DNA from: Amia ocellicauda
Lineage: Eukaryota; Chordata; Actinopteri; Amiiformes; Amiidae
DNA: 64,000 nt
Reading direction: 5' to 3'
Assembly: GCF_036373705.1 (NCBI RefSeq)
Contig: NC_089866.1
Span: forward strand, 2,008,501 to 2,072,500
The stretch's first letter is position 1, and each line of letters starts with the position of its first letter. The notes beneath the pieces are model-generated. The model had not been told where the DNA came from. It saw only the letters and a program-made list of their open reading frames with translations, and ran no database searches. Below, piece after piece: positions 34,430 through 47,100 of this stretch. A program made the translations under genes and the position numbers.

Positions 34430-36515
34430 CTTGAGCCGCACAGTGATTCACAACAGCAACACCCACAACAACAAGCTCATCTTCTCCAGCAATGCTTTCT
34501 AAACAGGAATGCTTTCAATCAATCAAACTCGTTACAGAAGCATCTTCACGAGCAATAACAGCCCCACAGCGCCAAGCCACACACACCGGGGCACGGGGGC
34601 GCTCAGCCAGAACTGAGCAGATATAGACACAGGTCCCAGCTGGCCAGGTCAGTGGCACCCGTGTAGTGTCCTACTCTAGAGAAAAAGATGGATTGCCCCC
34701 AGTATTCAGATCTGAACCGTGACGGGCCTCTCTCTCTGCAGCTGTGACTTTAGAAGTGCATGAGCTGAGAGCGCTGGGGGACGTGGGCAAATCTGCACTC
34801 CTGTAATTGTAGTTATATTGGATGGTGGCTGAAAAAGTGTCTGACTCTTCAAATGAAAACGGCGTGGTGGAACTCGCTGGCTCTGAATACATAATTGATG
34901 GATTAATTCGCCAGTTAAGGGCAATGAGACCATTTCACCGCAGGCTCAACGATGGCTGTAGACGGACCCCCCTCCCCCACTTACAGGCCCCTGTCTCTGA
35001 TCCGCCGGCGTGGAGCTCCACCCGCACGCACGGCCGCGTCCTCCCAGCCCATCCCGTTGGTATGACAACACAGAGAAAGGGCCTAATCTGTTGTTTATGA
35101 AGCCCGACAAGATCATCGGCACAGATAGGCGGCCTGGCCCGGCCCTCGGCTGTTGCCATGATGATGAAGCGTGAGTTCGCCGCGGCCGTCTCAGCGCGGG
35201 GCCGACACCACAGTCCGGGAGGAAATGAGGAGGCTGCCATGCCGAATACAGCAGCCTCCCCCCACCCTCCGGCCATCGTGGAGATCAGAGTGATCTGGTG
35301 AGATACCCCTGGCAGGCGGGGGATGGGAATATAATTACAGCGCTGGTCGTGTCTATACTTGTTGTTTACCTCGGTGATGCAGGAGGATAGCGCCGACTCC
35401 CCCGGTCACCTCGCCCCAGTGCCGGGCCTTGGCTGCAGCCCGCTTTATTGTTAATCTCTGTGTCCCTCTCCGCACCACGCTGTACAGCGGACCGGTAAAC
35501 ATCCAGGGCACTGTTCCAGCGCAGTGCTTGCGGCGCAGGTTGCCGGTGTAATTAAATGTCAGCGAGGAGTTAATGGGGTACAGAAATTCATGATTACAAA
35601 TATCCTAAGCCTGCAGAACAGAGCCGAGTGTGAAACCCTCAGATGCTGGCGACGGTGTGCTGGACTCTGCGTCTCAGTCCCTCAGTTGTGCTGATTCAGC
35701 TGAAACAAGTTTATCCAGCAGATCAAAGTATCTCAAACAAGCTAATATTGCCTTTCAATACCCCCACCCCACCTCCCCTCTACAATGAGGAATAATACTG
35801 TTTGTAATTGAGTTATGTAACAGCTTCGTTCTTGCCAATCCTACTAGTTGTGTGATTAGCAGCTGACATGTGATGAGTGTGACAACATTGAAGACTGGTA
35901 ATTAAACTGCCTGGTCCTGGAGTTTAAATTCTTTCATTTGTGCTTGAAAAAACAGAACGTTTTGAATGCAGATAACTGTTCTCTCGCACAGTTTTTTTTA
36001 CAAAATATTCAGGGCAGCCAGTCACTTGTGCCCTTGTTTGTCTTTTAAAGTTTGCCAAGAGCCCACGCTGTGTCGAGTTTGCTGTTCAGTGTGAGAGAGC
36101 GATAAAGACTGACACAATGACCGGCAGACAGACAGGCAGGCTCTGTCTCAGAAAGGACTCGTCCCGCAGTGCCATCCATTCCCACACTGAGAGACACGAC
36201 TCCTGGGGGCCCCTGTCAGCTGACGTGTCTGAGTCTATGTACGTCTAAACTTCAAATGTCAAAGACCCGCCGTCCACGCTGTGGGAACCGCAGTGAAATG
36301 GCAGCCTCTGTGATTATGACACGGCCAAACAACAGGGATGGGAGTGGAGTCCCGTGGGCCCCTGGGGGGGACACTGGCCCACCTGGCACTAACAGACACA
36401 CAGCCCTGGCAGTGCTTAGGGGAGAGAGGGGCGCATGTATTTAAGCTGGCCTTGGTTACAGATCGATCTATCACCTGAGGAGAGCTGAGCAGACCTTGGG
36501 CTCAAGGAGAAGGGA
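32680..36515. other. Gene-free stretch with a GC-rich part
   Basis: No gene was recognised. A (CA)n run lies at 34386-34429. Sequence at about 34930-35560 is richer in GC and CpG than its surroundings, without any open frame or splice pattern I can support, so it could be a regulatory island. The remainder is unremarkable. Confidence 0.45.
34386..34429. repeat. (CA)n microsatellite
   Basis: A clean CA run of about 44 bp. A shorter interrupted CA stretch lies about 100 bp to its left. Confidence 0.95.
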
Positions 36516-36519
36516 CTGA

Positions 36520-36720
36520 TGTGTGGCAGGGGGAGAGAGGAGAGAGAGGGGAGAGAGAGAGGAGAGGAGAGGGGAGAAAGAGAGACGGGGATGGGGGAGA
36601 GGGCAGAGAGGAGAGAGAGAGGGGAGAGAGGACGGGGGGCAGAGAGCAGAGCATGGAGGGCAGAGAGTGTAGAGTGGGGGGTTGAGAGGATAGAAGGGGG
36701 GGAGGGAAGAGACAACTGAG
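36520..36720. repeat. Polypurine (GGGAGAGA)-rich tract
   Basis: About 200 bp in which nearly all plus-strand bases are G or A, built from imperfect GAGAGG and GGGAGA units. Confidence 0.9.
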
Positions 36721-36798
36721 AGCCTCCTCTCCAGCTCCTTTCTAACCAGTTTCCATGGCAACTAGGCAGGGACTCAACTGATATCAAAAGGAAACAAG

Positions 36799-37301
36799 TG
36801 TGTGTGTGTGTGAGTGTGTGTGTGTGTGAGTGTGTGTCAGTGAGTGTGTGTGTGTGTGTGTGTGTGTGTCAGTGAGTGTGTGTGTGTGAGTGTGTGTGTG
36901 TGTGTGAGTGTGTGTCAGTGAGTGTGTGTGTGTGTGTGTGTGAGTGTGTGTCAGTGAGTGTGTGTGTGTGAGTGTGTGTCAGTGAGTGTGTGTGTGTGTG
37001 AGTGTGTGTCAGTGAGTGTGTGTGTGTGAGTGTGTGTGTGTGTGTGAGTGTGTGTCAGTGAGTGTGTGTGTGTGTGTCAGTGAGTGTGTGTGAGTGTGTG
37101 TGAGTGTGTGTGTGTGAGTGTCAGTGAGTGTGTGTGTGTGTGTCAGTGTGTGTGTGTGTGTGTGAGTGTGAGTGTGTGTCAGTGTGTGTGTGTGTGTGTG
37201 TGAGTATGTGTCAGTGAGTGTGTGTGAGTGTCAGTGTGTGTGTGTGTGTGTGAGTGTGGGTGTGTGTCAGTGTGTGTGTGAGTGTGTGTGTGTGGGTGTC
37301 A

Positions 37302-37336
<35 letters not shown>

Positions 37337-37411
37337 AGTGAGTGTGTGTGAGTGTGTGTCAGTGAGTGTGTGAGTGTCAGTGAGTGTGAGTGTGTGTGTG
37401 TGTGTGTGTGT
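36799..37411. repeat. Long (GT)n-based satellite with GTCAGTGA higher-order units
   Basis: About 610 bp of GT repeats, regularly broken by GAGT and by TCAGTGAGTG. The same composite unit of about 30-60 bp recurs a dozen or more times. Open frames in it (Thr-His or Cys-Val strings) are artefacts of the repeat. Confidence 0.95.
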
Positions 37412-37419
37412 TTCCTGCA

Positions 37420-39995
37420 GACGTAAATAAGTGCCGTGGGGCCCACACACAGCTCAGCCCTCAGAGGGATCAGTTTAAATGCATTTGTGCCAATTTGTCT
37501 TCAGGATCTGTCCGTATCCCAGCGCAGGCTAATAGGCCGATACTGTTACTTCTACACAATGGATCCCATTATCCCTTCAGTCCATCTCCCCCCAGCGCTC
37601 AGAGCCGGCCTGTGGTGCTCAGCTGCGATTTGTTATTAAATATCTCCTTTGTGACAGCCTGCTTCTATTAATTGATATTTTCCCTTTCATGTGTCTATCT
37701 AACTAATTATCTATCTATCGCTATCTATATGGGTCTGTCTATCTAGCATCCACCTTGCAGTGTAGACCGTATGTGTGTGTGTGTTTATCTCTGTCACCGT
37801 TCTAGGCTTGTCCGGACACTGGGGATGCTGGGAGTCCGATTGGCAGATAATCTGTGAGAGAGACACAGCCGGTGGGAAGTGGCTTCAACTGGCCCTAAAA
37901 TCCTCCTTTATTGCGGAGCTGCGGGAGATTATTCACTCATTTGTGTTGGGATGGTAACCGATCCCACCTCAGCATTCCCAGGCACACGGTGGGACGGTTG
38001 ACTCGGAAGTGGACGCATCACCCCCTTGGCACCATCCCGTCTGCAACCGCACCCATGGACCAGAGGATCAGCCAACATGTGAAGACACTCTGCCCTATGT
38101 TAGAAAAACACCCGCTCGCAGCCAACGGTGTAGAAAATCCTTGGCTCAGGTTATCGAAGGATAGCCTGGGTACAGGAGAGAGCATGACTCATCTCTCATC
38201 TCTGCACCGCATAACGCAGAGCGGCCTCTGGATTCATATCATTGCTTCTGTGTAATTCAAACGGAGTCTTAAATAATGTTCGGATTGTCAGCCTCTGTTT
38301 AAAATCTGCTCAATAATCCTGCAACGCTCCAGGTAAAAATGGGGAAATAATTAGTGACTATGCCAGGATGGTTGGTTGTTATACGCAGACTAAGTAGAGA
38401 TAGATTATTCTAACTGGAGAGACCTGCTAATGAAATCACCGTTGAGAGCTTGTTATTGAAAAACAATACAATGACGAACACAGCTATGGTAATATTATTA
38501 GGGTCCTCAAAAATATTAATACGGACCAGAGTACTATTAATTGGTCTCTGGTTCCCGTTGAGAATACCTAGTCTGGGCAATTGAAACATTTTCAGGCTAA
38601 TTGAATGCTTCCAGAGAGAGCTGCTCTCACACACCTGACAGCCACATTTCTATTGTGCCTATTCCCATGGTTACTAATGAGCTGGATGATCCTAAACACA
38701 GTAATTAGCTGTTCATTCTTAATATAGTCATTACCGAGTATCGTTATCTGAAGTTTGCTCTTATTTATTTGCATGCTTGTTTATAAGATGTAGCTCTGCT
38801 GTCGACTATTTACAAGCTAAACCTAATTTTTATACACACACACATATATATATATATATATTTATATATGTGTGTATGTATTTATTTATTTTTTCTCTCC
38901 AGCATTTAAACATGTTAACAGATGCCTGTATGAGTGACAACCATCTCCCTGGAAATCAGGACTGAGAGGAACAATGGTAGCCGGGCAGGTCCATTAGAGA
39001 GAGCTTTTTGGGTCAGACTGTCAGTGAACGGACCTGGAGTCACGGCGTGGGGGGCTTGGTGCCGGTGCATTGTGGGAGAGTGGCTCTGCTCTCCTCACAC
39101 CAGAGCTGGTTTCATGTCAGACGTGTGTCGGGCTGAGTGGTAAACAAGTCTTTCCAAGCCGGTGGTAATCAGAGGTAGATAACTGTCCGATTCTCCTGCC
39201 GAGAGCACTGCCAACACTCTGTGAGGAGTTAAGACCACTGACAGCGTGTCTGATGAAGGAAAGAGCCAGCTAGTCTGCAGAGTTGCTAAAGGAGCAGTCT
39301 GTGACATGGGCTTTCTCATTTCCTTCCTTACTGGCTTCATGTCTTGTTCTGTGAGTCTCTTGCTATTCTCCATCATTAAATTTAATCAATAACATTTTTG
39401 GGGAGGAATGCTAATTTACAGAAGGCCCCAAAAGAAAAGATTTTGAAAAGCAAACACAGAGGAAACGGGTTGGACCCGTGTGGCTGTAATTCACTCTCCT
39501 TTCAGACTTCCTGTGATTTGGCTCTGAAAAGGCTTTCCAGGAGCTGTTGTGATTTTACGCTGCGATGTGGTGGTTTGTGAGCACGGCTCCTAATCCCATC
39601 GAATTCAGCCAAAACAAGCAAGAACTCATATGGGTATGAATGCTTCAACAGGAAATTGCATGTGGTGTTAATTACCTCACGAGGAAGGCTCCCTCAGGGT
39701 GTGAGGGGCCGCTCAAAAAAGGTTGTGTACAAAAATCTACAATCATGGTTTTAAAACAGATAGGTTCAGTATTTGAATACATGCCTCTCCCTTCTCTGGC
39801 AGGGTGTGGAATCTCAAGCAGGTCGCCCCTTCACCCGCGCTGTGCCGTGTCTTCATCTCATGCATGTGATCGCCGCTGTCTGGCCCTGGATTTCACTCGA
39901 AAGCGTAAGCTGACACTGAGCTCCTGCTCTGCAGATCCTGGGGTTGATCAATATACAGCGGGTGCACATGCATGCGTGTAGGCATCTATGCAAAT
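37420..39995. other. Gene-free stretch with a candidate non-coding regulatory block
   Basis: No exon was recognised. About 38230-38790 is non-repetitive, AT-rich and dense in TAAT/ATTA homeodomain-type cores, with an octamer ATTTGCAT at about 38768-38775. That composition is often seen in vertebrate developmental enhancers. An (AT)n/(CA)n run lies at about 38835-38880. Enhancer status is inference from composition alone. Confidence 0.35.
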
Positions 39996-40007
39996 ACTGT
40001 GTATGTA

Positions 40008-41083
40008 CGCTACCATTCAAAAGTTTGGGGTCACTTAGAAATTTCCTTGTTTTCCACGAAAACATACATTAAATTAGTTTGAATAGGAAATATAGCAAAA
40101 TGAATAGGAAATATATAAGGTTAGAAATAATGATTTTTAATTAAAATAATAATTGTGTCAAAGAATTGTCAAAGAATCCTCCATTTGCAGCAATTACAGC
40201 CTTTGGCATTATAGTTGTAAATTTGTTGAGGTAATCTGAAGAGATTTCACCCCATGCTTCCTGAAGCACCTCCCACAAGTTGGATTGGCTTGATGGGCAC
40301 TTCATACATATCATACGGTCAAGCTGCTCCCACAACAGCTCCATAGGGTTGAGATCGGGTGACTGTGCTGGCCACTCCATTATAGACTGAATACCAGCTG
40401 ACTGCTTCTTCCCTAAATAGTTCTTGCATAGTTTGGAGCTGTGCTTTGGGTCATTGTCCTGTTGCAGGAGGAAACTGGCTCCAATCAAATATACCACAGG
40501 GTATGGCATGACATTGCAAAATGGAGTGATAGCCTTCGTTGTGTGAAGGGAGTAGTGCACAGCGTTGTACAAGATCTTCAGTTTCTTGACAATTTCTCAC
40601 ATGGAATTGCCTTCATTTCTCAGAACAAGAATAGACTGATGAGTTTCAGAAGGAAGTTCTTTGTTTCTGGTCTTTTTGAGCCTGTAATCGAACCCGCAAT
40701 TGCTGATGCCCCAGATACTCATCTAGTCTAAAGAAGGCCAGGTTTATTGCTTCTTTAATCAGCACAACAGTTTTCAGCTGTGCTAACATACTTGCAAAAG
40801 GGTTTTCAAATGATCAATTAGCCTTTTAAGTTAAACTTGGATTAGCAAACACAACGTGCCATTGGAACACAGGACTGATGGTTGCTGATAATGGGCCTCT
40901 GTATGCCTATGTAGATATGCTGTTACAAATCAGCCGTTTCCAGCTACAATAGTCATTTACAACATTAACAATGTCTACACTGTATTTCTGATCAATTTGA
41001 TGTTATTTTAATGGACAAAAAATTTGCTTTTCTTTCGCAAACAAGGACATTTCTAAGTGACCCCAAACTTTTGAATGGTAGTG
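40008..41083. mobile_element. Tc1-like transposon, internally deleted
   Basis: Inverted ends share CTACCATTCAAAAGTTTGGG and continue GTCACTTAGAAAT, with TA at both flanks (40006-40007 and 41084-41085), as expected of Tc1/mariner insertion. The 1076-bp copy is shorter than a full Tc1 element of about 1.6 kb because the middle of the transposase gene is missing. Both ends are nearly intact, so it could have moved using a transposase supplied elsewhere. Confidence 0.93.
40141..40690 (-). pseudogene. Tc1-like transposase, broken
   Basis: The N-terminal part reads RNKELPSETHQSILVLRNEG, then a stop in the helix-turn-helix region (SM*EIVKKLKI), then NAVHYSLHTT. It then jumps to the C-terminal catalytic part: a DND motif within LLQQDNDPKHSSKLC, WPAQSPDLNPMELLWEQLDR carrying the last catalytic acidic residue, and VIAANGGFFD near the end. 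The initiator appears changed from ATG to AAG, and most of the first catalytic region is deleted. It is non-functional. Confidence 0.9.
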
Positions 41084-41089
41084 TATATG

Positions 41090-43870
41090 AACATTATATA
41101 ACAGGTACAATGGAATTCCATTTGAATCCTAAGTATTCATATTGGACACTTTTTCGCAGCACTCAGAGAATAAAAGGGAAGGGGAAGAGGAAAGGTTGGG
41201 AGCCAATTCCTTGAAACGCGCCGGTCTTCCAGCACTCTCTCAGGACCAGCTGACCTTCCTGAGCCCTCACTTCCACAGGCGGGCTGTGCCGGGCCCTGGC
41301 CTGCTTGCCGGAAAGTGCACCCCTCCCAGAGCCACGGACGCACTCATCCCACACTATCTCTTAGTCAGGGAGCCGCAAACCCCAAACTCTGCGGCTGATG
41401 GGGGCTTCACGGGAACAGGCCCGGGCTGATGTCACACTGCACTGCACGCCCGACATTGCTGGCATCAGGACAAAGGCGCTGTGAGGAACAGCGTGAGAAC
41501 GACACGCTCTGACAGCTGCCTGGGGCCCACGTCCCACCACGTCGGCCGAAACTCACAGGAAAGTCAGCAAGAAAAGGAAATAAAAGCGAAAGGAAATCAG
41601 AAACTACACAGCAGAGCCTACATGTTTTTAGTTTTATAACTGTTTTACACAAGCCAACGCTAACAAGACTATTAGAGGAAAGGTTTTCTTGTCAGCTTTT
41701 TCACGTACAATCTGTCACCCTGTGGGCAGCTCTGTGCCCCAGTCGTGCTCATTCACTGTCTCTCCCCCCGCCATCTCCCCAGGGGGAATTTTTAACTCCT
41801 GTTCATGCTGAGGCCTGTTGAGTTTTCCCAGTTATTGCTTTATTAATTGCGTTTTATTGCATTAGCTCCATTCAACAGCGTTATCTCCAGACACAGCATC
41901 TTGTGAAGCAGTGGGGGGGCAAACCGAGCTGTCTTCTGCACGGGCACAAGTGCGTCTCATTCTGCGCTTTCCGCTGGCATCTGCACAGACTCCGTCCAAA
42001 TGGAAACGATGACAATTTGGTCCCATAGGGCGGTCTGAAAGCCAAGGCAGAATCTGTGAAGGTGCTTTTTTAATGAGAGAGAGTATATGATTTGGTGAAG
42101 ACACTGTCAAAAGCTTTTAGATCATGAATAACACTTTCTGAGCTTTTACGGGGCGTTAAACATATGAATTTAAATTCAGATTAAAAGATAACCAAAAAAC
42201 TCTTGTAATTGAAGGGTTGTCGCTGGCTGTCGCTTCACTTGTTCTGGTATGTGAGCCACCTAGCTCTTGCTAAATGTTTTACCTGATGATGTTTTTTCTT
42301 CAGTTTTTCTGGATACCTTTATTAATAGTTGGTGAATCATCGCTCATCTGGAGACGAATATTCTTCCTGTCACTCCTTGTCTCCTTGTCTGCGGTTTCTG
42401 CATGTGCTGCCATAATGAACCCCGAGAATAGCTCTCCTGCTGTTCCACCAGATGGTTTCAAAGGTAAAGGTGAACAGCCTCCAAAGATGAAACAAACAGG
42501 CTGGTTTCAGAAGGGTCACGTGGCTTTGCTCAAAGAGATCCGGGCGAAGAGAGGAACAGAACTGGGCTGCTGTGCTGATCAGCACCGCGGCAGGGTGTGA
42601 GAGGTCAGTCCTGAGACAAACGCATCCCTCAGCCCGGCTGCAGGGGGAGGGTGTGGAAGACATAGGCTCTTCTTCCCCATGTCCTGCAGGATGTTGACAC
42701 CCCTGCCAAGTCCGTTTATGCCCAGGGGTCTGGACACTGTGACTGGGGGGTGAGGCTCAGCTGACCACAACTCAGGCAACACAACGTGAGAGTTGTCCTG
42801 CTGCAGAAGCAGCACACCGCCTGTGCATGTTGTGGGGAGAAACTCATTTCGCACTGCGCTGAGGTGCTGTGATTTATCTCACCAAAACCAGGAGAAAAAA
42901 ATTCCAGCAGCACAGAAAATAACACTGTCAGAGCCCATTATTGTAGCCACAGATCTCAGTGTATCCCACCAGCTGCGCACCCTGGCAACGCCTGTTAGGT
43001 TGTTCTGATATGAAGGGCAAGGCTGGGACGATTGGGATGTTTTGGGGGGGCTGGAACACCTGGCCGGATTCCTCCCCCAGACAACAACTGTAGCCGTGCG
43101 CAGCGCTGATTTGACGCTCAAAAAAAAAACAGACCCCACCCTCCCCATTTATGAAGCTGTCCATGGTCTGTCGGGAGTGGCCAGGTCAGCGCAATGGTTC
43201 TGCCCGTGACATCGCAGGACGGTAACACCAGCCTGCACCGCTCTCCTGTCAATCCCAGCGGCAGGACGACAGGAGAGAGAAATTTACACTTAAAAGAAAA
43301 AAGAAAAAGAGTCCAACCCCATTCATATACAACCCTGTCAGAGGATTCATCTTTCTGTCTGATTTCTAATGGGAGTCTATTCTTAGCCCAGTCCCTGAAG
43401 CTACAGGCTGGTCCAGTGAGACTTTCTTTGTGGTCTATTAAAAGACAGCGGCGCTGCTGTGGGAGTTCTTGGCTTCGCACATTTGTGTCAGTGAGAATCC
43501 TGAAACAGGCTGACGCTGGAGAAAGTGGGGGGGGGGGCTGTTACATAAAAAATCATTAAAATATCCCTATACATGGCCATGTGCAAGGACGTCGATGTAA
43601 CAAGTTTAAAAAAAACTAAAGGAATCTTTTTTTAAATAGGGTGCAAATGCACAGATCTTTATTTCAAGAGGGGTTTATTTTAAGGCAGCTTTCTTTTTTT
43701 AGAAACTATGCTGAAAGCTTGTAAATTCACACGACAGATCCACCCAAATCTATGAATAACAAACACAAAGTAAATGTTATTGCCAACAGGCAGCACAACA
43801 GGAGTAAAGCTCCTGAAACACAAACAGGCAATCTGGAGTTTTGTTAAGGACAGGGCGATGGAACACCATA
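41090..43870. other. Gene-free stretch
   Basis: Mixed unique sequence with no recognised exon, RNA or transposon. A plus-strand open frame at 42274-42600 begins with a hydrophobic segment, but it lacks any known domain or splice context. Confidence 0.5.
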
Positions 43871-43877
43871 TAGTAAA

Positions 43878-44150
43878 GAGTGCTGGAGCCCTGTGCAGCG
43901 GAGTAAAGCTCGAGTTGTGAGCGTGGAGCCCTGTGCAGTGGAGTAAAGGTGGAGTTGTGAGTGCTGGAGCCCTGTGCAGCGGAGTAAAGCTCGAGTTGTG
44001 AGTGCTGGAGCCCTGCGCAGCGGAGTAAAGCTCGAGTTGTGAGCGTGGAGCCCTGTGCAGTGGAGTAAAGCTCGAGTTGTGAGCGTGGAGCCCTGCAGAG
44101 CTGAGTAAAGCTCGAGTTGTGAGCGTGGAGGCTGCAGAGCCGAGTAGACC
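43878..44150. repeat. Minisatellite, about 41-bp unit, six to seven copies
   Basis: The repeated words are GGAGCCCTGTGCAG, GGAGTAAAGCTCGAG and TTGTGAG(T/C)G, with copies alternating in 1-3 bp length differences. A long minus-strand open frame across it (43777-44307) is a by-product of the repeat. Confidence 0.9.
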
Positions 44151-44154
44151 TCAG

Positions 44155-47100
44155 TGGAGGCCCCTCTGCGCTCAGGGAGTCCTCCTCACTCAGGCGGGGG
44201 GGAAGGGACCGGGCCGGCTCCAGGTGTGGCCCGGAGAAACCACCCACCAAACGAGAGGGCTGCTCCGTCACTGGCGACCCTGTCGAGCTGCCAGGACCAA
44301 GACACAAGTGATCTGTTGGTTCCGTACTGAGTTCCCTTTACCTCCCACGTTGTGAAGGTTGTGTTGCTGTTTTTTCTGCTGTGAAAACACTGTTACGGGG
44401 ATTTCTGGGGATCAGCGAGTCATAATAAATGCAGGAAATTATACGTAATCTTCTCTTCTCCCTGGCCTTTGTGATGCATGGACAGTACCGGCAACACACT
44501 ACTGACGCATCATTTGCTCAGTCAAATAAACAGAAAATAATATTTCTATCCGTTCGTTCTGATGTCAAATTAATATAAATATAAGTAAAATACTGTCAAT
44601 GAATTCCTTTTGTGTGATTTATTTTTCTTGTGGATTAAAAGATCTGCAGATGGACGATGATTGTGTTCTCAGGCAGATCCAAACCACACAGGCGTTTTGT
44701 CTTGCGAATCTGTGCTGTTTTCAGCCTGGCAATCTATGGCGTCGGTACATTCATTTAAACCCACTCAGCCTCGTTGAGCCGCGACTCAGAAACCTGCAGA
44801 TGCCGTTCCCGGCGCCCCAGGGACTGTGCTTAATAACAGCCGAGTTTAGCTCATCATCAGTGTCTTTGCCCGGCTCCTGCAGAATCACGTCCACAGGGTA
44901 CAATCCCTCGATTTTGGTCGGGGCCTCAGTTTTAACTCTGAGCTCCCCTCTCAATCCCCAGCCACGTGTCTTGACGTGTCCGTGGTGCAGCACGTGTGTC
45001 CGACAGGGGGATTCGGGGTGATGTACACACGCTACACAGAAAGACGACCAAACCAGAAATGTTTTGACACAATGTCCTTATATTTACTACAGCATTTAAA
45101 ATAGTTTTTAGATATGAGTATAAATATATATAAATATAGATACAATTTATGTACAATACAGAGGCAAACACAAACACACTGTACATACACACTTACATTC
45201 AGTGTCTTTAGTCACAATTGTGTAGTACTGTTGGTGAGTTTTGCACACAGCACACCTGCAAACAGGGGCCTTGATCTTAAAGGGGAGAGGCCAGTCTGTA
45301 CTTTCCTTGTGGTAACCAAAGTCTGGGGCAAATCGATAATTTATCTGTCTGCAAATTAAAGTAAAATAAAATGTATATATACGTGTGTGTGTGTGTGTGA
45401 GAGAGAGCGAGAGAGAGTGTGTGTCTGTGTATGTACAGACTTATCTTTAACTATCCCCGCCTGCTTGCTTTCTCCGTCTGTGATGCAGCTGCCGTCTGTG
45501 ATTTGATCCTCATTCCCATGCCGTGTTGTTGTTGTCTTTTTTGTTTTACTCTCCCCTCTTTTCTCTCAAGAACCCAGAGCACCAGCGGAAAGCACAATTA
45601 ACGGCTCTTCCCTGGCGAGGCCTTCGACAGTCCGTATTTATACGATTCTATTAGCAGGGCCGCGGTCTCTTGACATTGGCCTTCAGCTGCCGCTTGGCAG
45701 TTCATCAGGGCCAGTAACCCAGATGGCCGCTGAGAGGCCACGTCTGCAGGTCCGGCTCTCCTCGGCAGCGCAACACAGAGGTGTGCAGTACAACATTCAG
45801 ACCACATACAGGCCTTCTTTTTCTGAATGAGCTGCCGGGCTTCTTTTTTTATTTTTTATGAATGCAGACAAAGCAGCCTGCCGTGAGCCAGCCGGTTAAC
45901 TCCCGCCCTGCCGGCCCAGGAGAGGGAAGGTTCTGATGCTTTTCCGTCGGCCCATGCAGGACGAGCCGCCCTTGGAGCGTTTTGTTTTTCCACACATACA
46001 GAAAGTCCACGACACGGTGGCTCAGCGTGCGACGTACGTTCGGACGCCCACAGAGACTGTTCTGCTGAAGCACGGCGTTAAGCAGCACCGCTCCGATCGC
46101 ACCTGGCCGTGTGGCACTTATCAGTCGGAGAGAGCTGCTGCCAGAGTGACTCGTCAGGGGTGGCGAGTGGGAGTCTGGCGGGGGGGAGCGCTCGGTGCAG
46201 CTCCTCCGTAAACCGGCAGCCGTGTGATAATAGCAGGGCTGCTGCCCTGCGGCTCCATCTGGTTTCCAGGCCCCTGTGATTTTCCCGGCTGGGCCATTTC
46301 CCCTTCATTCTACACACCGAGGCATGAGATGCAGGGACACGCCCCTCACAGCCTGCACCGTGGATGGGGCTGCCTTTGAACAAAACCTCTCTGCCACTGG
46401 GGTTTATCTCCACCACGGATTAATAAGCACCTCCGTCTGCAATTTGATAGGACACCGAACTAATTGTTTAATTAGCAGCATGTTTTTTAGTTTGTTCTCT
46501 AGGTCTGTCTGAGGCACCGACATTGACCCTCCAACGCTTGTTGGAAAAAGCTAATGAAAAACAAGGAAAGATTTTGGATCGCACAAACTTAGCAAATGCA
46601 ATATACAGGGGAGTTGCCGATTAGGATTCACACGTGTTCAGAGCTGATTAGGAGCCGCCCGTGCAGGAGCTTAGGAGAGAGGTAACCATGAGCTGTGAAC
46701 ATACAGTCTGGTACGCAAAGCGGCCCGAGGGAAGGGTGTGTGTACTCTGGCCGGCTACGGGATCTCAGACATCATTCTTTGTGTGTATATATGTACACTG
46801 TACTACTATATAATAATAATACTAATACACTGAGGAAGAAAGGCACGGAAACTAAATTCATTGGATTGCAACATCTATGATGTGTCAGAGGAGAGAAACA
46901 CTGCAGACCAGACCCTCGTAATCCCTTTACCACCAGCTGCTCGCTATGCTTAAGATTTACGGAGTGCATTTGTCGATATGTTTGTGCCTGTTTTTATCAA
47001 ACTAAAAATAGGGGTCTACTGACTTTTGCAAACCACAACAACAATATTTAGTGGAGAAAAAACAAATTGGGTGAAGTTCAGTAAGGTTTTCCATCACTGT

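Noticed and set aside
37211-37450. Thr-His-rich open frame
   Set aside because: A translation artefact of the GT satellite.
42274-42600. Plus-strand open frame with a hydrophobic N-terminus
   Set aside because: No family resemblance, no promoter or poly(A) context and no splice partners.
43878-44150. Regular repeats resembling a CRISPR array
   Set aside because: The units are directly tandem with no unique spacers, and the host is a vertebrate.
43777-44307. 176-codon minus-strand repetitive open frame
   Set aside because: Produced by the 41-bp minisatellite. The repeated peptide has no counterpart that I know.
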